NCBI GenBank assembly: GCA_017881185.1
Contig: JADGRE010000033.1
Location: 1 to 35,814, forward strand
Direction: 5' to 3'
Source: Pseudomonadota bacterium
Lineage (GTDB): Bacteria; Myxococcota_A; Polyangia; Polyangiales; JAFGIB01
Length of the DNA: 35,814 nucleotides
Shown piece by piece: positions 15,495 through 23,651 of the stretch. Both the position numbers and the translations under genes were made by a program. Every line of letters starts with the position of its first letter. Position 1 is the first letter of the stretch. A model generated the notes under the pieces. That model was not told the origin of the DNA. It searched no databases and saw nothing but the letters and a program-made list of their open reading frames with translations.

Positions 15495-17456
15495 CTACTG
15501 CGCGGCGTGGCTTCCCGGCGTTTGGCTCGGGCGCACGGGCGGCGCAGCGTTCGGCTTCTGCCCGACGACAGCACACAGGGCCCCCTGCAACGCCTGCGCA
15601 TCCACGGGCTTGGGCAGCCAACGCAGCTCCGGTCGCGCGAGGAACGCCCGCGCGCGCTCGGTCACCGCACCGCCGGTCACGAACACCACGCGCTGTGCGA
15701 GCTCGGGGTCGCTCTGGCTCAAGCGTTCGTACAGGTCGATGCCCGAGACGTCGGGCATCATCAAGTCGCAGAGGATGACGTCGAAGCGGCGATCCGACGC
15801 AAGCTTCTGCAGCGCGCTCGCGCCGTCGCCCACGACCTCGGTCTCGTGGGCTCGCAGCATCCTCGACAGCACCCGCCCCACGCCCGGCTCGTCGTCCACG
15901 ATCAGCACGCGCAAGCGCGGCGCGACGCTCGGCGGCGCGACCCGGGTCGCCGGCGGCGCGGGCTCGGGTGCAAAGGCGCGCGGCGTTTGCGCCACCGCCG
16001 GCAAGCACACACTCACCGTGGTGCCTTCGCCGCGCTTGCTCTGCACCTCGATGTGACCACCGAGCTTGACGACGATGCCGTGGGAGATGAACAGACCCAG
16101 GCCCGTGCCACCGCTGTGTGCGCGCGTGGTGTAGTAGGGCTCGAAGATGTGCGGCAGGTGCTCGGGCTCGATGCCCATGCCGCAATCCTGGATCTCGACC
16201 ACGCCCTCCCCTGGCTGCGGCAGATCGATGCGCACGCGGATCACCGTATCGTGGCGGCCGGCGCGCTCGTCGGGAATGGCCTGTGCCGCATTCACGAGCA
16301 GGTTCAAGAACACTTGTCCCAAGCGCGCGCGATCCGCCTGCACGGTGAGGGGCGTGGACTCCTCCACGACGATACGCGCGCGATGGCGCAGCTGGTGACT
16401 GGAGAGCTTGATCGCGGTCGACAGCACCTCGCTCACCAAGAGGGGCTCCATGCGCTCGTCACGTTCAGCGCGCGCGAACACGCGCAGCTCGCCCACCACG
16501 TGCCGGATGCGGTCGGAGCCATCGAGTGCATCGCTCACGGCTTCACGCAGGTCCGCGGGGTGCGCGTCGCCTGCCATGTACTCCTGGATCATCTGCAGGT
16601 TCGCGTGCACCGAGGTCAGCGGGTTGTTGATCTCGTGGCCGACGCCCGCCGCCAGCTGGCCGAGCGACGCCAAGCGTTCCGCCTGCAACAGTGCGTTACG
16701 TGCTTCGCTCAGCTCGTTGGTGCGTGCGGCCACCTCGCGCTCCAGGTGCGTCGACAGGTCTGCGAGCGCGGAAGCGTCGTCGGTCACGCGCCGCACGATC
16801 TCGGAGAGCACGACCAGCACCATCGCCAGAAAGCCCAAATCCGCCGTGTAGATGAAGTTGTAGAGATCGAGGGTGACCGCGACTTCGTTGGCGACCGACA
16901 GGAAGAAGATCGCGAAGCCCGTGATATGTGCCGCGGCGCCAGCCTCGCCGGCGCGTGCCGCCTTCACGAAGCGCGCGAACACCAGCAGCATCACGGCCAG
17001 CAGCGCCACGCCGGCAAACCCCGCGAGCTCGGCCGTGGCGGGCGCACGGTAGGTGATGTGGTACGCCGACAGAGTCTGCTCGCGCAGCTCGCTCGTCATC
17101 ACTGTGCCCGGGACGAGCGCCATCAGTCCGAGCACGCCGAGCGCGCCCAGTAGCCAGCGGTCGAAGCGCGTGAACACGGCGTGGCCGTCGGGCCCGGCGC
17201 GGGTGTAGGCGATCCACGCGGCCAAATGAATGCACGCGAAGGTGTAGTTGGCACGGTTCCATTCCAAGAACCAGTCGGGTGCGCCCGGTATGGCGGTCGG
17301 CAAGTTGTTGAGCGTGAACGCCGCGGCAGACAGCGAAATCGCGACGAACGCGCGCAAGCGACGCCAGCCCGGCGAGCGCGACAGGCGCCAGACCAGGAAG
17401 GCGATCACGAGCTCGATGCACGCAGCGGTGATCGAGAGGGCGCTCAGGAAATGCAT
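15495..17456 (-). CDS. membrane hybrid histidine kinase with C-terminal receiver
   Basis: 653 residues. The N-terminal 1-225 holds about seven hydrophobic segments, a 7TM-type sensor. A coiled linker follows (about 228-262). The HisKA domain has phospho-acceptor His274 in GVGHEINNPL. The HATPase domain has an N-box (VFLNLLVNAAQAI, Asn385/389), G1 (DCGMGI) and G2 (GGTGLGLFISHGIV). A Pro/Ala linker precedes a receiver domain (about 515-635) with acidic pair Asp521/522, phospho-acceptor Asp564 in VILCDLMMP, Thr594 and Lys616 in PKPVDA. The HEINNPL box places it in the NtrB-like/HPK4 group. No output response regulator is adjacent, so the downstream partner is unknown. The start at ATG 17456 is where the first membrane helix begins; the open frame beyond it has no such features. 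Confidence 0.9.
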   Translation of the reverse strand: MHFLSALSITAACIELVIAFLVWRLSRSPGWRRLRAFVAISLSAAAFTLNNLPTAIPGAPDWFLEWNRANYTFACIHLAAWIAYTRAGPDGHAVFTRFDRWLLGALGVLGLMALVPGTVMTSELREQTLSAYHITYRAPATAELAGFAGVALLAVMLLVFARFVKAARAGEAGAAAHITGFAIFFLSVANEVAVTLDLYNFIYTADLGFLAMVLVVLSEIVRRVTDDASALADLSTHLEREVAARTNELSEARNALLQAERLASLGQLAAGVGHEINNPLTSVHANLQMIQEYMAGDAHPADLREAVSDALDGSDRIRHVVGELRVFARAERDERMEPLLVSEVLSTAIKLSSHQLRHRARIVVEESTPLTVQADRARLGQVFLNLLVNAAQAIPDERAGRHDTVIRVRIDLPQPGEGVVEIQDCGMGIEPEHLPHIFEPYYTTRAHSGGTGLGLFISHGIVVKLGGHIEVQSKRGEGTTVSVCLPAVAQTPRAFAPEPAPPATRVAPPSVAPRLRVLIVDDEPGVGRVLSRMLRAHETEVVGDGASALQKLASDRRFDVILCDLMMPDVSGIDLYERLSQSDPELAQRVVFVTGGAVTERARAFLARPELRWLPKPVDAQALQGALCAVVGQKPNAAPPVRPSQTPGSHAAQ

Positions 17457-17573
17457 CAACCTGGGCCGAGTGTCGCATGCGGCCGCCAGCCAGCCTATCG
17501 CACACCTGCGCAGTCGGCGTGCGGGTGTGAACCAGTTGCAGCCAAGCTGTTTTGGCTGCATACCGTGGCGCGC

Positions 17574-18083
17574 ATGCACAGCGAGCTCTTGGTCGGAGGT
17601 GTTGCGGCCGTCGTAGGCGCGGTCGTGATCATGCTGTGGCGCGTGCGCGAGACGCGGCGCCCGGTGACGGCGCGCAAGATCATCATCCCGCCCCTGGGCA
17701 TGAGCACGGGCCTCTGCATGTTCCTCGTGCCGCAGCTGCGGATCCCTCTGAGCTGGGCGCTGTACGCGTTGGCCTCGGGCGCGCTCGTGCTGGCCTATCC
17801 GTTGATCAAGACCTCGCGGCTGACGCGCAATGGCGAAGCGGTGATGCTGGAGCGCGGTCGAGCCTTCATCTGGATCTTGGTCGGGCTGGTCGTCGTGCGC
17901 TTGTCCGCTCGTGCCTACGTCGGGCGTTTCGTCAGCCCGACCCAAACAGCTGCCATCTTCTTCCTGCTCGCCTACGGGATGATCGTGCGTTGGCGCGCCA
18001 CCATGTGGTTCCAGTACCGAGCACTGCTGGCACAGCCTGCGGCCAGTAACCCGCCCGCACCCGAACCGCCACCGGCTGGGTGA
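17574..18083 (+). CDS. CcdC/DUF1453-like integral membrane protein
   Basis: 169 residues with about four to five membrane helices. The signature TARKIIIPPLGMSTGLCMFL followed by LRIPLSWALYALASGALVLAYPLI matches the CcdC family (DUF1453), first known from the Bacillus cytochrome c maturation locus ccdABC-like genes. A function in thiol/disulfide or cytochrome biogenesis is only by family name; CcdC itself is dispensable in Bacillus. No ccdA or other maturation gene is nearby, so it is an orphan copy. It is divergent from the hybrid kinase gene and convergent with the thioesterase gene. The ATG at 17574 was chosen because the first helix begins there. The C-terminal tail is Pro/Ala rich. Confidence 0.75.
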   Translation: MHSELLVGGVAAVVGAVVIMLWRVRETRRPVTARKIIIPPLGMSTGLCMFLVPQLRIPLSWALYALASGALVLAYPLIKTSRLTRNGEAVMLERGRAFIWILVGLVVVRLSARAYVGRFVSPTQTAAIFFLLAYGMIVRWRATMWFQYRALLAQPAASNPPAPEPPPAG

Positions 18084-18119
18084 GATCAAGGTTCGGCTGG
18101 GGGGGTGTGACGGGCGAGC

Positions 18120-18935
18120 TCAGCCGAACACCGCGGCAAGCTGCACCGAGCGTGCGACCGCTTGCCCGCGGGCGTTCCACAGCCAAGCCTCGGTCTGAGC
18201 GTAGCCGCCGCCAGCTGCGACGGCGTCGGCTTCGTAGGTCCAGGTCTCGTCGGTGCGAGCCTCCTGTGAGCTATCGAGAAAGTCTACGGTCCAGCTGACG
18301 GTGCTGGAGGGCGCTGGCGCGCGCAGCATGGGCAGCACGCTGGGGGGCCAGGAGTCGATCAAGGCGAGCAGATCGCAGTGGTCGGCGACCCGCGCCTCGG
18401 TGCGAAAGCTGCAGGCGCCGAGCAGATGGGCGTCGGCGACGCCGGTGAATGGCAGCGCCGCGCTCGCCCAGCGGAACTTGAAGTGCTGCGTGAAGGTCGC
18501 CGTCACGCCTTCTATGTAGGGCAGCTCGAAGCTGCGGGCCGGGTCGATGACCGGTGCCACCCGGCGCGGAGCGACGAACACACTGGAGGGACGGTCAGCG
18601 CCGAACGCTCCGACCGCGATGCAGCGGACGGCGGCATCTTGGACGATGCGCGATTCGATGACGGTCAAGGACTTGCCCTCGCGCAGCACCTGCGTGTGGC
18701 AGTGCGCAGCTGCGCCGGTCTGGAGCGGTCCAACGAAATTGACGGTGAGCGTGCGCAGCGTGCGCTCGGCCGCCGACACGCGCAGCATGGGACGCAGCGC
18801 CAGCGCAGCCACCAGACCACCGAAGGTAGCACGACCTTGTGACCAGGCGGCGGGGACCTCGCCTGCGCTATGCCCGCCGGCAGCTTGCGACGCGTCTCGC
18901 GGCCAGTCACTGACGAGCGAAAACGGTGAGCTCAC
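18120..18935 (-). CDS. TesB-like double-hotdog acyl-CoA thioesterase
   Basis: 271 residues, cytoplasmic. It has the tandem hotdog layout of the acyl-CoA thioesterase II / TesB-like family. The first hotdog (about 20-115) contains QGRATFGGLVAALALRPML and LRTLTVNFVGPLQTGAAAH. The second (about 150-268) ends with GYAQTEAWLWNARGQAVARS, a typical last-strand segment. The family hydrolyses acyl-CoA to free fatty acid and CoA; chain-length preference cannot be read. The start is a GTG at 18935 without a strong ribosome site, so a somewhat later start cannot be excluded. It stands alone between a convergent CcdC-like gene and the coiled-coil cassette. Confidence 0.78.
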   Translation of the reverse strand: MSSPFSLVSDWPRDASQAAGGHSAGEVPAAWSQGRATFGGLVAALALRPMLRVSAAERTLRTLTVNFVGPLQTGAAAHCHTQVLREGKSLTVIESRIVQDAAVRCIAVGAFGADRPSSVFVAPRRVAPVIDPARSFELPYIEGVTATFTQHFKFRWASAALPFTGVADAHLLGACSFRTEARVADHCDLLALIDSWPPSVLPMLRAPAPSSTVSWTVDFLDSSQEARTDETWTYEADAVAAGGGYAQTEAWLWNARGQAVARSVQLAAVFG

Positions 18936-18974
18936 GCTGCAGGCGTAGCGCGACTGCGCGCTGGCCGCAACGCA

Positions 18975-20063
18975 TCATCGAGACGCTGCGTCGCGGTAGG
19001 CGTCGAGCACGAGCACTACGTCGTCGTCGGGTGCGGGCGCCGACGGCTCGGGTACCACGACGACCCGTGAAGCTGGCAGACCCTGCACCAGCCAGGCGTG
19101 CACATGCACGGCGCGCGCCTGCGCGAGTCGTCGCGCGACCTTGTCTGCGGCGGCATGCGTGCGGCCTTCCACGCGCACCTGGCCCGCGGGGTATGCCAGG
19201 AGCAGCGCGCGCAACAGGCTCCACTTAGGCTGCTCGAGCCCGCGCGGCTGTGCACTGCTGGGCGCAAACACGGCGGTCATGCCCACGACCACGCCGCGCG
19301 TGCTGCGCTGTGCGTGCACGCCGAGCTCGCTCGCTCGTGCCACCAGATCTTGCAGCTGCTCCGCCGTCACGGCATGGGTCGCACGCGCCGACCCGAGCGC
19401 CTGCTGCGCCGACCCGAATGCTGCCAGAGCGCGCTCGAGCGCCTGAGCACTGCCGCCCGGCGCAGCTTGCGCCGCGTCCAGCTTCGCATCGACGTCGGCA
19501 GCGACGCCGCCGGAAGCGCCCAATGCACGCGCGGCAGCCGCGACCAACCGCGTGCGTTGGACGAGGAACGCCACTGCCTGCGCGCGCTCCGTAGAGCTTC
19601 CCGCGCGCTCGCCCCGGCCGGCGGCGGCTTGCTGCACTTGCGCAAACCCTGCCTCAGCCTGGCGCTGCGCAAGCTGCGAGGCTTGCAAGACCTCCAGCTG
19701 GGCCTGCGCCACTGCGCGCGCGTGCTCGTCTTGAGCGCGCGCCTGCTCGGCGTCGTCGATCTGCTGCTGCAGCTGACTGCGCCGACGCTCGATCGCGATG
19801 CGCTCGGTCTCGACCAGCGCAGCTTGTAGCAACCAGCGCGCGCGCAGCTCGTGATCGGCGCGCGCCGCCGCCGCGCTCGCCGAATCTGCGTCTTTGCGTG
19901 CGCGCTCGGCGCGGGCCAATAGATCGGGCGCTGCCGCGCGAGCGGCCTGCACCTGCGCGTCGGAGAACAGCGCGGCCAAGCTGGAGTGCTGTGCGCGCGG
20001 CGCCCCGGCGCATGCAGCCAACAGCAGCAGAAACGACAGCAGCCAAGCCTGCGCGGCGCTCAT
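18975..20063 (-). CDS. coiled-coil lipoprotein with degenerate OmpA-like C-terminus
   Basis: 362 residues. The signal peptide ends LLLAAC (Cys18) for lipidation. Residues about 30-240 are Ala/Gln/Glu/Arg-rich helices with strong coiled-coil character. The C-terminal about 90 residues follow the OmpA_C pattern: a strand VRVEGRTH, a helix with LAQARAVHVHAWLVQGL, then SRVVVV. Compared with OmpA, the peptidoglycan-contacting Asp of GxTD is His and the following Asn is Arg, while the Arg of the RA pair is kept. Peptidoglycan binding may therefore be lost or altered. The start at 20063 overlaps the preceding gene by four bases (ATGA). Probably an envelope structural protein. Confidence 0.72.
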   Translation of the reverse strand: MSAAQAWLLSFLLLLAACAGAPRAQHSSLAALFSDAQVQAARAAAPDLLARAERARKDADSASAAAARADHELRARWLLQAALVETERIAIERRRSQLQQQIDDAEQARAQDEHARAVAQAQLEVLQASQLAQRQAEAGFAQVQQAAAGRGERAGSSTERAQAVAFLVQRTRLVAAAARALGASGGVAADVDAKLDAAQAAPGGSAQALERALAAFGSAQQALGSARATHAVTAEQLQDLVARASELGVHAQRSTRGVVVGMTAVFAPSSAQPRGLEQPKWSLLRALLLAYPAGQVRVEGRTHAAADKVARRLAQARAVHVHAWLVQGLPASRVVVVPEPSAPAPDDDVVLVLDAYRDAASR

Positions 20064-20575
20064 GGTGCGTGCTGCTCCGTGCCATGCGCCAGCGCAGCTT
20101 CGGCCCGCTCGCGCGCGAGCTTGGCGGCTTGCGCCTGTGCCTGCGCGTCGTGCACGGCAGCCTCGGCGCGCGACAGTGCAGCCTGGGCCGCAGCGCGCGC
20201 CACCAAGCGGTCGGCGAGCAAGAGCGCAGCCCACACCAGCTGCTTGTGGCGCGTGATCGTCGGCGCGTCGGCGTGTTGCTTGACCAACTGCTCCAGCGTC
20301 GCGAGCGAGCGCTCGGCCTGCGACAGCGCATCGGCACCCGCATCCGACGCAGGGCGCGCGCGCAACTCGCGTAGCAGCGCAGACAGCTCGGCAACGGCCG
20401 GGTCGACGCTCGCGCGTCGCTCCTGCAACAGCGCCGCGAGCGAAGGCTGTGGCGGCTGCGTGCCGGCATCGGCCAAGGCGGGCGCGCAGCGCAACGCAAG
20501 CGTCGCACCGGACACCACGCCGGGCCCGAGCGCCAGGACCAGAACCCAGACGCGACTTGGAACGCCCGAGCGCAT
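20060..20575 (-). CDS. small coiled-coil membrane-anchored or secreted protein
   Basis: 171 residues. The N-terminus MRSGVPSRVWVLVLALGPGV is a signal peptide or single membrane anchor. The remainder is an Ala-rich helical chain, LEQLVKQHADAP and ALSRAEAAVHDAQAQAQAAK, of coiled-coil type. It shares composition with the following OmpA-like lipoprotein, to which it is coupled by ATGA overlap, so the two probably form one envelope complex. No family was recognised. Upstream in-frame starts exist (GTG at 20614, ATG at 20593), but none has a convincing ribosome site. Confidence 0.65.
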   Translation of the reverse strand: MRSGVPSRVWVLVLALGPGVVSGATLALRCAPALADAGTQPPQPSLAALLQERRASVDPAVAELSALLRELRARPASDAGADALSQAERSLATLEQLVKQHADAPTITRHKQLVWAALLLADRLVARAAAQAALSRAEAAVHDAQAQAQAAKLARERAEAALAHGTEQHAP

Positions 20576-20747
20576 TGCAGAGAAGCTGAACATCCGCCGG
20601 GCATCGAAGCACACTCGGATCGCGGAGAAAAGCCCGGGCCGAGCAAGCCCCGCGGTAGGCGACGACGCCAGCCCAATGTGCTATTTCCCCGGCGCTGAGC
20701 AAGGCGGGCGGTCGCAGCGCCGCGTGGCAATCGCGGGATGACAAGCC

Positions 20748-20754
20748 AAGGAGG
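20748..20754 (+). promoter_or_regulatory. ribosome binding site deciding the start of the phosphotransferase gene
   Basis: A perfect AAGGAGG sits four bases before GTG 20759. It shows that translation begins at this GTG rather than at the in-frame ATG at 20738, which lies upstream of the site. Confidence 0.85.
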
Positions 20755-20758
20755 CGCC

Positions 20759-21829
20759 GTGAGTGAACTCGTCGATGGAGCCAGGGCAGTTCGCGCCGGA
20801 GAAGAAGTCGACGCGGCGGGGCTCGAGCGCTATTTCGCAGCGCAGGTGCCCGAGCTGGCAGGCAAGCCGGTCGAAGTGCGCCAGTTCCCCGGCGGTCACT
20901 CGAACCTCACCTACTTGCTCAAAGTCGGCGACCGCGACGTGGTCATGCGGCGTCCGCCCTTCGGTACCAAGGTCAAGAGCGCGCACGACATGGGGCGCGA
21001 GTTCCGTATCTTGAGCGCGCTCGCCAAGGGCTACGCCCAAGCGCCCAAGCCCATCTGCTACAGCGAAGACCCCAGCATCATGGGCGCGCCGTTCTACGTG
21101 ATGGAGCGACTGCGCGGCATCATCATTCGCAAGGACGTGCCGGAAGGCGTGGAGCTGCCCGAGCCGAAGCTGCGTCAGCTGTGTCTCCACCTCGTCGACA
21201 CGCTGGCCGACCTGCATGCGCTCGACTACAAAGCCATCGGCCTCGACGGCCTAGGCAAGCCCGAAGGCTACGTGCAGCGGCAAGTGGAAGGCTGGAGCCA
21301 GCGCTACAAAGGCTCGCAGACCGACGAAGTGCCTGTGGTCGAACAGGTCTCGGCGTGGCTCAACGAGAACCGTCCTGCCGACAGCGGCGCCACGCTGATC
21401 CACAACGACTTCAAGTTCGACAACGTCGTGCTCGACCCGAGCGAGCCCACGCGCATCATCGGCGTGCTCGACTGGGAGATGTCGACCATCGGCGATCCGT
21501 TGATGGATCTGGGCACGTTCATCTCGTACTGGGTCGAGCCGACCGACGAGCCCATCTTGCAGTACTTCCGCAACGGCCCGAGCGACCGGCCCGGCGCGCT
21601 GAGCCGCGCACAGCTGGTGGATCGCTACCGCGAGCGCTCCGGCCGCGAAGTACAGAACCCCGTCTTCTACTACGCGTTCGGTTTGTTCAAGACTGCGGTC
21701 GTGGCGCAGCAGATCTACTACCGCTACCGCAACGGCCTCACCAAGGACGAGCGCTTCTCGCTCTTCGGCATCGGCGTGCAAACGCTGTGCGAGCAGGCGG
21801 CGCGCGCGATCGAGAAACAGCGCGCGTGA
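20759..21829 (+). CDS. APH-fold phosphotransferase family protein
   Basis: 356 residues. It is a kinase-like protein of the aminoglycoside phosphotransferase / choline kinase superfamily, in the group often linked to acyl-CoA dehydrogenases (ACAD10/11-like). It has an N-lobe strand pair (FPGGHSNLTYLLKVG, then DVVMRRPPFG), the catalytic loop LIHNDFKFDNVVLD (HxDxxxxN) and the metal-binding segment GVLDWEMSTIGDPLMDLG. All catalytic residues are present. The substrate is unknown; a small hydroxylated metabolite or a hydroxyacyl-CoA is suggested by family precedent, whereas an antibiotic is unlikely. The next gene overlaps its stop (GTGA), so they form an operon. Confidence 0.88.
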   Translation: MSELVDGARAVRAGEEVDAAGLERYFAAQVPELAGKPVEVRQFPGGHSNLTYLLKVGDRDVVMRRPPFGTKVKSAHDMGREFRILSALAKGYAQAPKPICYSEDPSIMGAPFYVMERLRGIIIRKDVPEGVELPEPKLRQLCLHLVDTLADLHALDYKAIGLDGLGKPEGYVQRQVEGWSQRYKGSQTDEVPVVEQVSAWLNENRPADSGATLIHNDFKFDNVVLDPSEPTRIIGVLDWEMSTIGDPLMDLGTFISYWVEPTDEPILQYFRNGPSDRPGALSRAQLVDRYRERSGREVQNPVFYYAFGLFKTAVVAQQIYYRYRNGLTKDERFSLFGIGVQTLCEQAARAIEKQRA

Positions 21830-23544
21830 CCACGCTGACCGCGGTGACCACAGCGCGCGGCGATACTGGCGCGGCCGCGCCCACACGCCAACGCTGGCTG
21901 GCCGTGGGCTTGTGCGCGTTCGCGTATCTCTACGTGTTTCCGTACCAGGCCACGCTCAACAACCCCAACGAGAACGTCCGCCTCTACATGACCGCCGCGC
22001 TCGCGGAGTACGGTCACTACCAGATCGACGAGCTGCGCGCGCGCTGGGGTTGGGTCAACGACGGTGCCGTGCACGGCGGCCACTTCTGGAGCGTGAAGGC
22101 GCCGGGCACGAGCTTGCTCGGCGTACCCGGCTACTTCGCATACCTGCACGGCAGCCACGCGCTCGGACACGCCTTCGATCGCACCGAGGCGCTGTGGGTG
22201 TGTCGCGTCACGGGCTCGGTGCTGCCCACGCTGGTATTCGCGTGGTTCTTCTTCGGCTGGCTCGCCCGGCGTACGCGGCACGCACTCTTGCGCGACGCGA
22301 CCTTCTACGCGGTCATGCTCGGCTCGCCAATCTACGCGTACGCCATGATGTTCACGAGCCACACGCTGAGCGCAGCAGTCGCGTTCGGCGCCTTCATGTG
22401 GCTGTACGATGTGAGGCATGCGCAGCTGCCGGTGAACGCGCGCGGCGCACTCTTGTGCGGCCTGCTCACCGCTGGCGCGACCTTCTTCGAGTACCCGGGC
22501 CTCGCATGCTCGTTGCCGCTGGCGATCTACGCCGCCTTCGTGCTGCGCAAGTGGAAGCCGCTTGGCTGGTTCGCGCTCGGCGGTGTGCTGCCGGCGCTGG
22601 TGATGATGCACTTTCAGTGGCGCGCCTTCGGCAACCCACTGACGCCGGGGCACTTGTTCGTGGAGAACGCCAGCTTTCGCGCGGCCCACGAGCAGGGCCT
22701 GTACGGCGCGGTCGGGCCAAGCGCAGCCGCCGTCTATGGCCTCTTGCTCGATCCGGGCGCGGGCCTCTTCCCGCTCACGCCGTTGCTCGCGCTGTGCGTG
22801 CCGGGTAGCTGGCTCTTGCTGCGCGATCGCAACCACCGTGCCGATGCGCTGGCCATGCTCGCCATCGTGCTGTTCACAGTGCTGGCGATCGCTTCCATGA
22901 ACAACTGGCGCGGCGGCTGGACGGTGGGCGCGCGTTACCTTGCACTCTGCATTCCGTTCTTGGCGTGGCCTGCGCTGGTAGTGCTCGACGCCTGGGCGCA
23001 GCGCAGGGTGATTGAGAGCAGCGCTGTCGCGCTCGGTTGCACGCTCGCAGGGTTGCTCGCGTCGGGCATTCCCTCGGCGTACTACCCGCACCTGCCACCC
23101 GAGGTGACTCGCCCGCTGCCGCAGATCTTCGCCGTGCTGATCGCGCACGACTTCGCACCCATGAACCTGGGCCAGTGGCTCGGCCTGTTCGGCACGGCCT
23201 CCATGTTGCCGCTGATGGCGGCGGGCTTGCTGGCGCTGTGGCTGTGCGCGAGCTCGCTGGTAGCGCGCGCCCGCGCCCTTGTGCTGGCCGCAAGCCTCGT
23301 GGTCGCCGCGCTGCTCATGGTGCCGGTGTGCACGCGCCCGGCGCAGGAGCCAGGCGTGCAGGAGGCGCTGGGGTTCATCACGCGTCGCTTCTGGCCGGCA
23401 GGCCACGATCGCGCCGCCCGTCTGCGCGCGCAGCTCAAAGCGCAGCCCTCCGCGTCACCCGCAGAGCGCGCTGCGCTCGCAGAGCTCTACCGCAGTGAGG
23501 GCCGCCACCCCGAAGCGTTGGCCGCCCAGCGTGGTCAGCTCTGA
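21826..23544 (+). CDS. polytopic GT-C-like membrane protein
   Basis: 572 residues starting at a GTG that overlaps the previous stop. About ten or more membrane helices alternate with loops. The first extracytoplasmic loop carries NNPNENVRLYMTAALAEYG (about 45-63). This is the position where GT-C glycosyltransferases of the PMT/ArnT type (GT39/GT83-like) have their acidic catalytic motif, here with Glu49. Helix HFWSVKAPGTSLLGVPGYF is also typical of this family. It would transfer a sugar from a lipid-linked donor to a lipid or protein outside the membrane; donor and acceptor are unknown. The C-terminal tail (about 535-572) is soluble and TPR-like. Function is inferred from topology and the loop motif only. 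Confidence 0.68.
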   Translation: MTTLTAVTTARGDTGAAAPTRQRWLAVGLCAFAYLYVFPYQATLNNPNENVRLYMTAALAEYGHYQIDELRARWGWVNDGAVHGGHFWSVKAPGTSLLGVPGYFAYLHGSHALGHAFDRTEALWVCRVTGSVLPTLVFAWFFFGWLARRTRHALLRDATFYAVMLGSPIYAYAMMFTSHTLSAAVAFGAFMWLYDVRHAQLPVNARGALLCGLLTAGATFFEYPGLACSLPLAIYAAFVLRKWKPLGWFALGGVLPALVMMHFQWRAFGNPLTPGHLFVENASFRAAHEQGLYGAVGPSAAAVYGLLLDPGAGLFPLTPLLALCVPGSWLLLRDRNHRADALAMLAIVLFTVLAIASMNNWRGGWTVGARYLALCIPFLAWPALVVLDAWAQRRVIESSAVALGCTLAGLLASGIPSAYYPHLPPEVTRPLPQIFAVLIAHDFAPMNLGQWLGLFGTASMLPLMAAGLLALWLCASSLVARARALVLAASLVVAALLMVPVCTRPAQEPGVQEALGFITRRFWPAGHDRAARLRAQLKAQPSASPAERAALAELYRSEGRHPEALAAQRGQL

Positions 23545-23606
23545 AACCGTCCCACACCAGAAGCTCGAAGGGCTCCTCGCTGCGCAATTCTTCGAAGTCA
23601 GCGCCG

Positions 23607-23645
23607 GACCATACGCTTGACTGGCTTCGACCATACGCGTATTTT
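23607..23645 (+). promoter_or_regulatory. vapBC promoter and candidate operator, leaderless
   Basis: TTGACT (23617-23622) and TATTTT (23640-23645) are separated by 17 bases, a near-consensus sigma-70 promoter. The expected transcription start falls at about the ATG of vapB (23652), and no ribosome site precedes that ATG, so a leaderless mRNA is predicted. The direct repeat GACCATACGC (23607-23616 and 23629-23638, 22 bases apart) and the palindrome ATACGCGTAT (23633-23642) flank and overlap the promoter, as expected for VapB(C) autorepression. Confidence 0.6.
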
Positions 23646-23651
23646 CGACGG

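Noticed and set aside
12662-17153. Long rightward open frames opposite the giant DUF3857 gene and the hybrid kinase (for example 12662-14014, 14210-15778, 15429-17153)
   Set aside because: They mirror conserved leftward domains (transglutaminase, TPR, HisKA, receiver) and have shadow composition rich in His, Arg, Val and Gln.
21724-23406. 560-codon leftward open frame opposite the GT-C-like gene
   Set aside because: Its sequence is Arg/His/Gln-rich without any fold, while the rightward frame gives a clean polytopic membrane protein.
23565-23595. TCGAAG / CTTCGA inverted repeat upstream of vapB
   Set aside because: Six-base arms with a 19-base loop are too weak for a terminator or operator, and the promoter repeats nearer vapB explain regulation better.
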